Shown here: positions 1 through 7,300 of the stretch, piece after piece
Layout of the letters: each line of letters begins with the position of its first letter
Position numbering within the stretch: position 1 is the stretch's first letter
Origin: an uncultured Oscillospiraceae bacterium
GTDB taxonomy: Bacteria; Bacillota; Clostridia; Oscillospirales; Acutalibacteraceae
Assembly: GCA_900546735.1 (NCBI GenBank)
Contig: URDW01000031.1
Location: forward strand, 1-16,070
Direction of reading: 5' to 3'
Length of the DNA stretch: 16,070 bases
Translations under genes and position numbers: made by a program
Notes under the pieces: generated by a model
Seen by the model: the letters and a program-made list of their open reading frames with translations, nothing else
What the model was told of the DNA's origin: nothing
The model's database searches: none

Positions 1-42
1 CCTATTAAGTCGTCGGCAGCGTCAGATGTGTATAAGAGACAG
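1..42 (+). other. Illumina Nextera i5-side adapter (sequencing artefact)
   Basis: This is not genomic DNA. Bases 10-42 are the Nextera Read 1 transposase adapter, starting TCGTCGGCAGCGTC and ending in the 19-bp Tn5 mosaic end at 24-42. Bases 2-9 (CTATTAAG) match, from memory, the Nextera XT v2 i5 index S518, and base 1 is the last base of the preceding P5 constant part. Genomic sequence begins at 43. The adapter truncates nfo and gives its reading frame a false C-terminus. Confidence 0.98.
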
Positions 43-43
43 C

Positions 44-313
44 CGCAAATGTGTTTATGGCGAACTCGCGCGTTTTTTCGGTTGCAGAGCAGCAGTTCAG
101 CGTATAGGGCGCATGCGCCAGGATGACATTTACCCCATTTTCCTTAGCGCCCTGTAAAAATGCGGCCACGTCCGCCTCGTCGATCGCCTTGGCGGCGCCG
201 CCGCGCGGGTTGCGCGTAAAAAACTGAAACGTGTTGGCGCCGATGGCCAGCGCCTGGTCCAGCATCGCCTTATAGCCCTTGGAGGCCGACAGATGCGCAC
301 CGATCACAAACAT
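44..313 (-). CDS. nfo: Endonuclease IV, 5' part only (truncated by contig end)
   Basis: First 90 codons of an AP endonuclease family 2 (endonuclease IV) gene. The family cleaves the DNA backbone 5' of abasic sites in base excision repair, using a three-metal zinc centre in a TIM barrel. Visible here are the N-terminal G-x-H-x-S strand (GAHLS, residues 5-9), GANTFQFF (25-32), and HAPY at 67-70, whose His67 corresponds to a zinc ligand (E. coli His69). Full-length members are about 280 residues, so some two thirds is missing. The ATG at 311-313 follows AAAGGGG at good spacing, and this Shine-Dalgarno overlaps the stop codon of the pseudouridine synthase gene 13 nt upstream, so the two are probably co-transcribed. 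The open frame continues to position 5, but its last residues ([10 protein letters not shown]) are translated adapter and must be removed. Confidence 0.93.
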
Positions 314-326
314 AACGATTCCCCTT

Positions 327-1253
327 TCAAGTATAATTCTTTCTCAGTTTATCCAGAAACTCCGTAAAATACGGCGGAAGCGGGCTTTCAAATTCCATAT
401 ACTGCCCTGTGCGCGGATGTACAAAGCCGATCATTTTGGCGTGCAGACACTGCCCGTTCAGCCCGCCCACCGGCTTGCGGGGGCCGTACACATCGTCACC
501 GGCGACCGGGTTGCCGCGCCAGGCCATATGCACACGGATCTGGTGCGTGCGCCCCGTTTCAAGCTTTAGGCGTACATAAGTAAACGGCCCAAAACGCTCT
601 TTTACTTCAAAATGCGTCACCGCATTTCGGGAATTTTTTGCCGTGACCGCCATTTTTTTACGGTCTGACGGGTCGCGGCCGATCGGCTGGCTGATCGTGC
701 CGGTATCTTCACGGATATTACCGTGCACGACCGCTTCATAGCAGCGTGTAAAGCTGTGCACCTGGATCTGCTGTGCCAGTTTCAGGTGCGCCTCATCGTT
801 TTTGGCAACGATCAGCAGACCGCTGGTGTTGCGGTCCAGCCGGTGTACAATGCCGGGCCGGATCACGCCGTTGATGCCCGAAAGGCTGCTGCCGCAGTGG
901 TACAAAAGCGCATTGACGAGCGTGCCGTCATAATGCCCGGGCGCCGGGTGCACGACCATGCCCTTTGGTTTATTGACGACCAGAAGATCATTGTCTTCAT
1001 ACACGATATCGAGCGGGATGTTCTGCGGCTGCAGGCGCAGCATGACCGGCTCCGGCACATAAACATCGATTTCATCGCCGGTTTTGACACGGTAGTTTTT
1101 AGCCTTGCCGACGCCGCCGACCAACACATTGCCGTCCTCGATCCACTTCACGACCGCACTGCGTGTAAAACGGCCGGAAAGCTGCAAAACGGCCTTGTCG
1201 AGCCGTTCGCCGTCTTCCGCCTGCGAAACGGTGAAGTTCAGTTCCTCACGCAT
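327..1253 (-). CDS. rluD: RluA/RluD-family 23S rRNA pseudouridine synthase
   Basis: A 308-residue pseudouridine synthase that isomerises uridine in structured RNA, most likely in 23S rRNA helix 69 as RluD does. An N-terminal S4 RNA-binding domain (about residues 15-65, with ERLDKAV and [11 protein letters not shown]) is followed by the RluA-type catalytic domain. The signature [16 protein letters not shown] starts at 137, with Asp140 as the catalytic aspartate. [11 protein letters not shown] (93-103) and GRTHQIRVH near residue 235 are further family motifs. I chose the ATG at 1251-1253; the frame is open for 18 more codons upstream, but these lie inside lspA and do not match the family. The start overlaps the end of lspA by 8 nt, and an AAAAGGG motif lies 8 nt before it, implying coupling to lspA, as in many Firmicutes (lspA-rluD/ylyB). 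The exact target uridines cannot be read from the sequence. Confidence 0.93.
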   Translation of the reverse strand: MREELNFTVSQAEDGERLDKAVLQLSGRFTRSAVVKWIEDGNVLVGGVGKAKNYRVKTGDEIDVYVPEPVMLRLQPQNIPLDIVYEDNDLLVVNKPKGMVVHPAPGHYDGTLVNALLYHCGSSLSGINGVIRPGIVHRLDRNTSGLLIVAKNDEAHLKLAQQIQVHSFTRCYEAVVHGNIREDTGTISQPIGRDPSDRKKMAVTAKNSRNAVTHFEVKERFGPFTYVRLKLETGRTHQIRVHMAWRGNPVAGDDVYGPRKPVGGLNGQCLHAKMIGFVHPRTGQYMEFESPLPPYFTEFLDKLRKNYT

Positions 1254-1743
1254 CGGGAGCACCCTTTTCCTTTTTGCTGCGGCGCGATTCCCGAACCAGA
1301 TCTGCAATCAAATAAACGATCAGGCTGGCCGCGCCGACATTAATAAGACAGTCGGCAAAATTAAATATGGCGAAATCCACAAAGACCGGTTCAATAAAAT
1401 CGATGACATAGCCAAAGAGCACACGGTCGATCAGGTTGCCGATGCCGCCGGCCGCCACGACCACCAGGCTCCAAAACAGCCAGTAAGAGCGGCATTTGAA
1501 GAAAAACAGATAGATCAAAATGGCCGCGCAGGCAACACCCGTTACCGCCACGAACAGCCAGCGCGCATTTTCAAGCAGACTGAAGGCCATGCCGGTGTTT
1601 TCCGCATAGTGAAACTGAATAAAACCCGGAATAGCCGTTGCGATCTTGTCCGGATACAGATACGCAGCGGCCAGCTGCTTGGTCAGCTGATCGGCGCCGA
1701 CCAAAAGGACCAGGGCGATCACCGCCCCTACTTTTTTATTCAC
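1246..1743 (-). CDS. lspA: Lipoprotein signal peptidase (signal peptidase II)
   Basis: A 165-residue membrane aspartyl protease that removes the signal peptide from prolipoproteins after lipid attachment to the lipobox cysteine. Four hydrophobic segments are visible (about 5-29, 62-82, 87-107 and 133-150). Family motifs in order are ADQLTK (17-22), NTGMAFS (49-55), GGIGNLIDR (99-107), VIDF (113-116) and FNFAD (127-131). Asp115 and Asp131 match the catalytic pair. The tail is basic (RESRRSKKEK), as expected on the cytoplasmic side. The start is a GTG at 1741-1743, chosen because GGAGG sits 6 nt before it and no better upstream start exists. It follows ileS by 55 nt, a gap that holds a hairpin, and its stop codon overlaps the downstream pseudouridine synthase start. 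The ileS-lspA-rluD order is common in bacteria. Confidence 0.95.
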   Translation of the reverse strand: MNKKVGAVIALVLLVGADQLTKQLAAAYLYPDKIATAIPGFIQFHYAENTGMAFSLLENARWLFVAVTGVACAAILIYLFFFKCRSYWLFWSLVVVAAGGIGNLIDRVLFGYVIDFIEPVFVDFAIFNFADCLINVGAASLIVYLIADLVRESRRSKKEKGAPDA

Positions 1744-1749
1744 AGTATT

Positions 1750-1754
1750 CCTCC
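1750..1754 (-). promoter_or_regulatory. Ribosome binding site fixing the GTG start of lspA
   Basis: The minus strand reads GGAGG here, with 6 nt between it and the GTG at 1741-1743. This supports GTG as the real lspA start despite the non-ATG codon. Confidence 0.85.
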
Positions 1755-1765
1755 AATAAGAGACA

Positions 1766-1795
1766 TTTCGGGGGCAGAAAGCTCTGTCCCCGAAA
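1766..1795 (-). other. Stem-loop in the ileS-lspA gap
   Basis: Inverted repeat: arms 1766-1777 and 1784-1795, 6-nt loop at 1778-1783. Eleven of twelve positions pair; the exception is C/A in the minus-strand RNA at 1774/1787. It begins 3 nt after the ileS stop codon. In the direction of transcription the T run lies before the stem and A residues follow it, so it does not look like a standard intrinsic terminator. It could be an mRNA-stability or processing element between ileS and lspA; that role is inference. Confidence 0.6.
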
Positions 1796-1798
1796 AAA

Positions 1799-4603
1799 TC
1801 ACTCCATCGTTTTGATCACAGAAGCGCACTTGGCGCAAAGAGTCGGATGTTCGGCACAGCTGCCGACCGTTGTGCTGTAGCTCCAGCAGCGCTCACACTT
1901 TTCGCCCTCTGCACGGCTGATGCGCACAGACAGGCTCTCTACGCTGCCCTGGAAACCGCCGTCGCCGTTTACCACCTCTACAGCGCTGGTGATAAAGATT
2001 TCCGGCAGAGCCGATTCCAGGTCTTTCAGGAAGTCATACAGATCGCCGGCTGCACACAGCGTAACTTTTGCCTCCAACGACTTGCCGATGACCTTATCGT
2101 TTCTGGCAAGCTCCAGCGCTTTTTGCACATCGTTGCGTACAGCGTGGATCTTTTCCCATTTTTCCATAAATGCCGCGTCCGTCTCGATAAAGCCGGGCTT
2201 CGGGATCTCATTGAACAGCGGAGATTCCGGGTTGCGCGACGCATCGTGCGGCATGCTCTTCCAGATCTCGTCGCCGGTGAAGGCAAGGATGGGTGTCAAA
2301 AGCAGCGTCAGCGCATCAAGAACCTTATAGAGCACGGTCTGCGCGGCGCGGCGCGACACACTGTTTGGCGCTGAGGTGTACAGACGGTCTTTAAGAACGT
2401 CGAAATAGAAGTTGCTCATGTCCACCACGCAGAAGTTGTGGATGGCGTGGGAGGCGGTGTGGTACTCGTAGCGCTCATAGGCGGCGCGCGCCGTTTCCAG
2501 CAGCGCGTCCAGCTTCATCAGCGCATACTTGTCCAGCTCTTCGAGTTTGTCGTTGCCGACCATGTCTTTATCCGGGTCGAAATCGTACAGATTGCCGATG
2601 CAGTAACGCGCGGTATTGCGGATCTTGCGGTAGTTGTCGGACAGCTGCTTCAAAATCTCGCGGCTGATGCGCACATCGGCATGATAATCGGACGAAGCGA
2701 CCCAAAGGCGCAGGATGTCGGCGCCGTACTGGGCGATGATCTCCTGCGGGTCAATGCCGTTGCCGAGCGATTTGCTCATTTTGCGGCCCTCACCGTCTAC
2801 CGTCCAGCCGTGGGTGATGATCTGGCGGTAAGGCGCGCCCTTACCGGCCGCAACGGCCGTGAGCAGCGACGACTGGAACCAGCCGCGGTACTGGTCGGCA
2901 CCCTCCAGATAAACATCGGCCGGGTATTTCAGGTAAGGTCTGGCCGACAGCACCGCTTCGTGCGAAGAGCCGGAATCGAACCAGACGTCCATAATATCTT
3001 TTTCTTTTTCAAAGCCGTGCGCTTCACCGCAGTGCGGGCACTTAAAGCCCTCCGGCAGGAAATCCTCTGCCGGGCGCAGGAACCAGGCGTCCGAACCCTC
3101 ACGCCCAAAAACTTCAGAGACTTTCATCATGGCGTCGTGGTCGATGATCTCACGGCCGCAGGATTTGCAGTAGAACACCGGGATCGGCACGCCCCACTTG
3201 CGCTGGCGCGAAATGCACCAGTCGGCGCGTTCCATCAGCATGGACTGCATGCGGTCCTTGCCCCACTGCGGGAACCACTCGATTTTTTCCGTTTCGGCCA
3301 GCGCATCCTTTTTGAACGCATCGACCGAGCAGAACCACTGGCTGGTGGCACGGAACAAAATCGGATTATGGCAGCGCCAGCAGTGCGGATACTGGTGCTC
3401 GATCTTCTTCAGGGCAAAAAGCGCGCCTGTTTTTTCAAGGTATTCGGCGATCGGTTTGTTGGCGTCGTCCGTCTTCAGCCCCGCGAACATGCCGGCGTCC
3501 TTGGTCAGCACGCCGTTTTCATCTACAGGTACGACGATAGGCGGCAGTTTGTCGGCATACTTCTGGCAGACGACAAAGTCGTCCACACCGTGTGCCGGCG
3601 CCGTGTGGACGCAGCCGGTACCGCTTTCAAGCGTAACATGGTCGCCGACAATGACGAGCGAGATACGCTCCATAAACGGGTGCTCGGTCTCCATGAATTC
3701 CAGCTCACTGCCGGCGATGGTGCCGACGATCTCATAGTCTGACTCGGTCTTGCCGGCATCCTCCATAGCGGACGAAACCAGATCGGTCGCCATAACATAA
3801 TACGCATCGCCGCAATGTACGAGCGAATATTCAAACTGCGGACCAACACAAATAGCCACGTTGGCCGGCAGGGTCCAGGTGGTCGTGGTCCAAATGACAA
3901 AATATGTCTTGGCAAGATCCGCGCCCATAGCGGCGAGCTTGCCGAAATCTTTTGTAACGTGGAACTTTACATAAATGGAATGGCAAGGGTCGGTGGCATA
4001 CTCGATCTCTGCCTCAGCCAGCGCCGTTTTGCAGTCCGGGCACCAGTAGACCGGCTTCAATCCTTTATAAATATAGCCCTGCGAAGCCATGGAATCAAAA
4101 ATTTTGATCTGCGCCGCCTCAAAATCTTTCGTCAGCGTGATATAGGGGTTTTCCCACTCGCCGATCACGCCGAGGCGTTTGAACGACTCGCGCTGCAGGT
4201 CCACATATTTCATGGCCGTGTCGCGGCAGATCTTGCGCAGCTCCACATCGCTAATGGTGGAGTCAGCCGTAATGCCGGCAATTTTGCGCGCTTTAAGCTC
4301 TGTCGGCAAGCCGTGCGTATCCCAGCCGGGCACATACGGCGACTGAAAGCCGGTCATGTTTTTATAGCGCACAATAAAATCCTTGAGCGTTTTGTTCATG
4401 GCGTGGCCGATATGGATGTCGCCGTTTGCGTAGGGCGGGCCGTCATGCAGCACAAAAAGCGGTTTGCCTTCGTTGACCTGCATCAGACGCTTGTAAAGCT
4501 GGTGCTTTTCCCACGACTCCAGCATCTGCGGCTCGCGCTGCGGCAAAGACGCGCGCATCGGGAAGTCGGTTTTCGGTAAATTCAGTGTTTTGTTATAGTC
4601 CAT
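1799..4603 (-). CDS. ileS: Isoleucyl-tRNA synthetase
   Basis: A 934-residue class I aminoacyl-tRNA synthetase that charges tRNA-Ile and edits mischarged valine. The HIGH motif is at 64-67 (within GDIHIGHAMN), PYVPGWDTHGLP at 89-100, and KMSKS at 608-612. The CP1 editing domain shows TWTLPAN (242-248) and GTGCVHTAPAHG (328-339). The C-terminus has the zinc-finger cysteines Cys903/Cys906 (CERCW) and Cys923/Cys926 of the bacterial-type enzyme. Length and domain order are normal for the Firmicutes/E. coli (ileS1) type. The ATG at 4601-4603 has AGGAG about 10 nt upstream. It lies only 26 nt behind divIVA, leaving no room for the T-box leader often found before ileS in Firmicutes. Expression therefore probably depends on transcription from upstream genes. 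Confidence 0.98.
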   Translation of the reverse strand: MDYNKTLNLPKTDFPMRASLPQREPQMLESWEKHQLYKRLMQVNEGKPLFVLHDGPPYANGDIHIGHAMNKTLKDFIVRYKNMTGFQSPYVPGWDTHGLPTELKARKIAGITADSTISDVELRKICRDTAMKYVDLQRESFKRLGVIGEWENPYITLTKDFEAAQIKIFDSMASQGYIYKGLKPVYWCPDCKTALAEAEIEYATDPCHSIYVKFHVTKDFGKLAAMGADLAKTYFVIWTTTTWTLPANVAICVGPQFEYSLVHCGDAYYVMATDLVSSAMEDAGKTESDYEIVGTIAGSELEFMETEHPFMERISLVIVGDHVTLESGTGCVHTAPAHGVDDFVVCQKYADKLPPIVVPVDENGVLTKDAGMFAGLKTDDANKPIAEYLEKTGALFALKKIEHQYPHCWRCHNPILFRATSQWFCSVDAFKKDALAETEKIEWFPQWGKDRMQSMLMERADWCISRQRKWGVPIPVFYCKSCGREIIDHDAMMKVSEVFGREGSDAWFLRPAEDFLPEGFKCPHCGEAHGFEKEKDIMDVWFDSGSSHEAVLSARPYLKYPADVYLEGADQYRGWFQSSLLTAVAAGKGAPYRQIITHGWTVDGEGRKMSKSLGNGIDPQEIIAQYGADILRLWVASSDYHADVRISREILKQLSDNYRKIRNTARYCIGNLYDFDPDKDMVGNDKLEELDKYALMKLDALLETARAAYERYEYHTASHAIHNFCVVDMSNFYFDVLKDRLYTSAPNSVSRRAAQTVLYKVLDALTLLLTPILAFTGDEIWKSMPHDASRNPESPLFNEIPKPGFIETDAAFMEKWEKIHAVRNDVQKALELARNDKVIGKSLEAKVTLCAAGDLYDFLKDLESALPEIFITSAVEVVNGDGGFQGSVESLSVRISRAEGEKCERCWSYSTTVGSCAEHPTLCAKCASVIKTME

Positions 4604-4629
4604 TTGTTAAAAGCTCCTAACGTTTAGGT

Positions 4630-6015
4630 TTATCTTTTCTTTTTAAAAAAGCCTTTGAACTTCGGCTCGTCCTCTTCATCATCGTCATCATCCGGCGGAA
4701 TCAGCGAAAGCTTTTCCGTAGGACGCGCCGGGATGTCGTTGTCAGACGCGAAAAGCGAGGTGAAATCGCCCGTGTCCAGCATATCATCGTCATCCTCGTC
4801 ATCCAAAATGCCGATGGCTGTTTTCTGGTTTTCGATCGGCGTCAGATCGCTGCCGGAAAACGCATCGATCGCGCTTTTTACATCCGGGCTGACTTTCGGC
4901 GCCGGCGTCTCCTGCGGCATGTCAGACAAAACCGTCTGCTCCTGTTCTGCACTGTCCGGCATAGAGAAAGTGAACAAGTCGGCATCTGAGCCATGCTTCC
5001 CCACATGCTTCGGCGCAGCATCTTCCACCGGTGTCTCTGCCGCCGTTTCCTCAGCCTGCGGCTGTGCCTGTGCCTTTGGCGCGGGCTGCACTTCCTCTTC
5101 CGGCTCCGCCGTGTCGGCTGCCGGTGCTGTGCTTTCAGCCTCGGGTGCATCGGGTGCCTGGGCAGCTTCCGGCGCATCCTGTACCGGCTCTAACAGCTGC
5201 TGCGCCGTCTCCTCCTCGGCAGGTTCTGCCGTGTCTGCCAGTTCCTCGGGTTCTGCGGCTTCGTCAGCGTCTTCAGCTTGTGCATCCAGTTCTTTTTGTT
5301 CAAACGCACTGACTTTAGCCAGAACGTCGTCATAAGCCTTGTCGGCCTCGTCCGCCGCCTGGTGCACATCAAAATCGACCGATTTGTTCAGGCTGTCGAT
5401 CTGATTCTGGTAAAGCGCCAAAAGGTCGGCCTTCAGGGTAAGCGTTTCACTTTGTACGCCGGCAAGCAATTTTTCATATTCGTCCTTACGCGCTTTGGCC
5501 TGCGCCAGCAGTTCAGAAGCCAGCGTCTTCGCCTCCTGCACGATGCTTTGTGCCACGATCTTGGCAGCGCTGATGGCCTCGTTTGCCTTTGCTTCGGCTT
5601 CATCGATCAGCTTTTGCGCCTCGTGGAAATTTTCGTCACGCACGCCGTGGGCATACTGGTCGGCCTCAGATGTGACCTGGTGCGCCTTTTCATTGGCGTC
5701 TGTCACGATCTGCTGCGCTTTCTGCGTGGCCTCAGCGATCAGGCTTTCGGCGCCGTCCTTAGCCTGCTTCGAGATCGAATCGGCCGCTTTCTGCGCCGTG
5801 ATCAGCGCGGATTTAATGGAGTCCTCCTCCTCGCGGTACTCTTCGATCTTGTTGGCCAAAATCTCCATTTTACGGAACAGTTCTTTGTTTTCGCCGATCA
5901 CGGCAGAATAAGAATCTGTGACCGAATCCAAAAACGCATTGACCTCTTTTACATCATAGCCCCCGTCGCGCGTGGTGGAAAAGCTTTTATCACGGATATC
6001 GCTCGGTGTAATCAT
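4630..6015 (-). CDS. divIVA: DivIVA-family polar/division scaffold with a long acidic tail
   Basis: A 461-residue DivIVA-domain protein. The family binds curved membrane at septa and poles and recruits division or wall-synthesis factors. The first 60 residues are the conserved membrane-binding domain (ITPSDIRDKSF, then GGYDVKEVNAFLD). A long Ala/Glu/Lys-rich coiled coil covers about 40-245. Residues 246-335 are Ala/Glu/Pro-rich and probably disordered, followed by a mixed region with acidic runs (DDEDDDD at 405-411, DDDDDEEDE at 442-450). The end is basic and aromatic (FKGFFKKKR). Bacillus subtilis DivIVA is only about 164 residues, so this is nearly three times longer. The ATG at 6013-6015 has GAGGAG 7 nt upstream. 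It sits between sepF (39 nt) and ileS (26 nt), the usual DivIVA neighbourhood, although ylmG and ylmH are missing. Confidence 0.92.
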   Translation of the reverse strand: MITPSDIRDKSFSTTRDGGYDVKEVNAFLDSVTDSYSAVIGENKELFRKMEILANKIEEYREEEDSIKSALITAQKAADSISKQAKDGAESLIAEATQKAQQIVTDANEKAHQVTSEADQYAHGVRDENFHEAQKLIDEAEAKANEAISAAKIVAQSIVQEAKTLASELLAQAKARKDEYEKLLAGVQSETLTLKADLLALYQNQIDSLNKSVDFDVHQAADEADKAYDDVLAKVSAFEQKELDAQAEDADEAAEPEELADTAEPAEEETAQQLLEPVQDAPEAAQAPDAPEAESTAPAADTAEPEEEVQPAPKAQAQPQAEETAAETPVEDAAPKHVGKHGSDADLFTFSMPDSAEQEQTVLSDMPQETPAPKVSPDVKSAIDAFSGSDLTPIENQKTAIGILDDEDDDDMLDTGDFTSLFASDNDIPARPTEKLSLIPPDDDDDEEDEPKFKGFFKKKR

Positions 6016-6054
6016 AAAAATTCTCCTCTGCTCATTTCTCTATAAATACACGGC

Positions 6055-6552
6055 TTACATAAACATGCCGTTGTTTTCCAGTTCGTCTAAAAGGTCGCCC
6101 ATTACATCCACATTATAAGGCGTGATGATGTAAGTGCTGTTGGCGACACGCTTGATCTTGCCGCCGTTTGCATAGGCAACGCCGCTTAAAAAGTCGAGCA
6201 GGCGGCGCGCGATGTCGCGGTTGGCGCTTTCCAGATTCAGCACGACCGTGCGGCGCTCGTTCAAATTGTCAGCGATCTGCGGCGCCTCGTCAAACTTTTC
6301 GGGTTTGACCAGCACGACCTGCAGCTGCGCCGTTGTATGGATGTTGACGACCTTGTCGCTGTCGTCACTGCGGCGGCGCCGGGGCGCTTTTTCTGCAGCG
6401 CGGTCATATTCACGCTCCCTTTCACGCTGCGCCGTGCGCTCATGCCGCCTTGGTTCAGCCGGCGGGTCAACGAAATCGTTTGTGTCGCGGCCGTAAAGTT
6501 CGTCATCATCGTTGTCGCTGATGATCTCTTTCCATTTTTCAAAAAAACCCAT
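6055..6552 (-). CDS. sepF: Cell division protein SepF
   Basis: A 165-residue SepF (YlmF), which anchors FtsZ filaments to the membrane and organises the septum in Gram-positive bacteria. The N-terminus MGFFEKWKEII is the amphipathic membrane-binding helix. A charged linker follows (about 14-65, Asp-rich and then Arg/Glu-rich). The SepF domain runs from about 70 to 160, with VVLVKPEKFDEA, NLNERRTVVLNLE and the C-terminal TYIITPYNVDV. I chose the ATG at 6550-6552 because GGAGG lies 6 nt before it and the membrane helix starts there; five further upstream codons have no support. It follows yggS by 16 nt and precedes divIVA by 39 nt, matching the ylmE-ylmF part of the ylm cluster. Confidence 0.95.
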   Translation of the reverse strand: MGFFEKWKEIISDNDDDELYGRDTNDFVDPPAEPRRHERTAQREREREYDRAAEKAPRRRRSDDSDKVVNIHTTAQLQVVLVKPEKFDEAPQIADNLNERRTVVLNLESANRDIARRLLDFLSGVAYANGGKIKRVANSTYIITPYNVDVMGDLLDELENNGMFM

Positions 6553-6558
6553 ATTCGT

Positions 6559-6563
6559 CCTCC
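6559..6563 (-). promoter_or_regulatory. Ribosome binding site deciding the sepF start
   Basis: The minus strand reads GGAGG, 6 nt before the ATG at 6550-6552. This supports the start that places the membrane helix MGFFEKW at the N-terminus. Confidence 0.85.
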
Positions 6564-6568
6564 ACAAA

Positions 6569-7300
6569 TCAATAATATTTTCTGGCGCCGAAAATCGCCG
6601 AACCTACTCGGACAAGATTGGACCCGCACAAGACAGCCGTTTCGTAATCGCCGCTCATGCCCATACTTAAAATGTCCATATTTACATTATCTAATTTTTT
6701 TGCCTTTATGTCAATGAAAGATTTGTACATTGCCTCAAAATATGCGCCGGCCTGTGCCTGCGTGTCGCAAACGGGCGGTATGGTCATCAGGCCGCAGATG
6801 CGCACATGGGGCAGTTCGGCCACCTGGCCAAGCAGCGTTTCGAGCGCATCGGGCGAAATGCCGCTTTTGCTCTCTTCCCCGCCGATGTTGACTTCGATCA
6901 AAACCTTTTGGGTGCAGCCTTTTTTCACACACGCTTTTTCGATCTCCCGCGCAAGCTTGAAAGAATCGACCGATTCGATCATGTCGACCTCGCCGACAAT
7001 ATACTTGGCCTTATTGGTCTGCAGATGGCCGATCAGGTGCTTTTCCACACCGTCCAGGTGCAGCTCGTCGCGCTTGCCCATATACTCCTGCACTTTATTT
7101 TCGCCGATCAGACCGGCGCCGGCATCCAGCACGGCATTAATATAGACCGGCTCCACCGTTTTGGTGACTGCCATCAGCCTGACGGAATCCGGCTGCCGGC
7201 CGCTTTTGACAGCTGCCTCGGCCACGGCCTCGCGCACACGGTTGTAGCCGTCTATGCACGACGCCACCTTTTCATCTTTAGGTATAAACTTTTCCGTCAT
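6569..7300 (-). CDS. yggS: YggS/YlmE-family PLP-binding protein
   Basis: A 243-residue member of the YggS/PROSC/YlmE family, single-domain fold-type III proteins that bind pyridoxal 5'-phosphate and act in vitamin B6 and amino-acid homeostasis rather than as a known enzyme. Lys47 in AVTKT is the expected Schiff-base lysine. IGENKVQEY (65-73), HLIGHLQTNK (88-97), ICGLMTIPP, and the C-terminal LSMGMSGDYETAV with VRVGSAIFGAR are family motifs. The length is normal. The ATG at 7298-7300 has GAAGGA upstream and lies inside the 3' end of the HlyD-like gene (23-nt overlap), suggesting coupled translation. Its place directly before sepF is the ylmE-ylmF order of Firmicutes, and the gene is often linked to cell division loci for unknown reasons. 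Confidence 0.95.
   Translation of the reverse strand: MTEKFIPKDEKVASCIDGYNRVREAVAEAAVKSGRQPDSVRLMAVTKTVEPVYINAVLDAGAGLIGENKVQEYMGKRDELHLDGVEKHLIGHLQTNKAKYIVGEVDMIESVDSFKLAREIEKACVKKGCTQKVLIEVNIGGEESKSGISPDALETLLGQVAELPHVRICGLMTIPPVCDTQAQAGAYFEAMYKSFIDIKAKKLDNVNMDILSMGMSGDYETAVLCGSNLVRVGSAIFGARKYY

Noticed and set aside
1254..1307. Eighteen-codon N-terminal extension of the pseudouridine synthase
   Set aside because: It lies in the lspA coding end and does not resemble the family; the ATG at 1251-1253 begins where homologues do.
1766..1795. Intrinsic terminator after ileS
   Set aside because: The stem is strong but is followed by A residues, not a T run, in the direction of transcription, and lspA with a good ribosome binding site follows at once.
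2438..3742. Plus-strand open frame of 434 codons opposite ileS
   Set aside because: Antisense shadow of ileS; composition is typical of a reverse frame and no domain is recognisable.
4655..5335. Plus-strand Ser/Ala-rich frame opposite divIVA, resembling a serine-repeat surface protein
   Set aside because: The serine runs are the reverse complement of the Asp/Glu-rich DivIVA tail; there is no signal peptide or independent gene signal.
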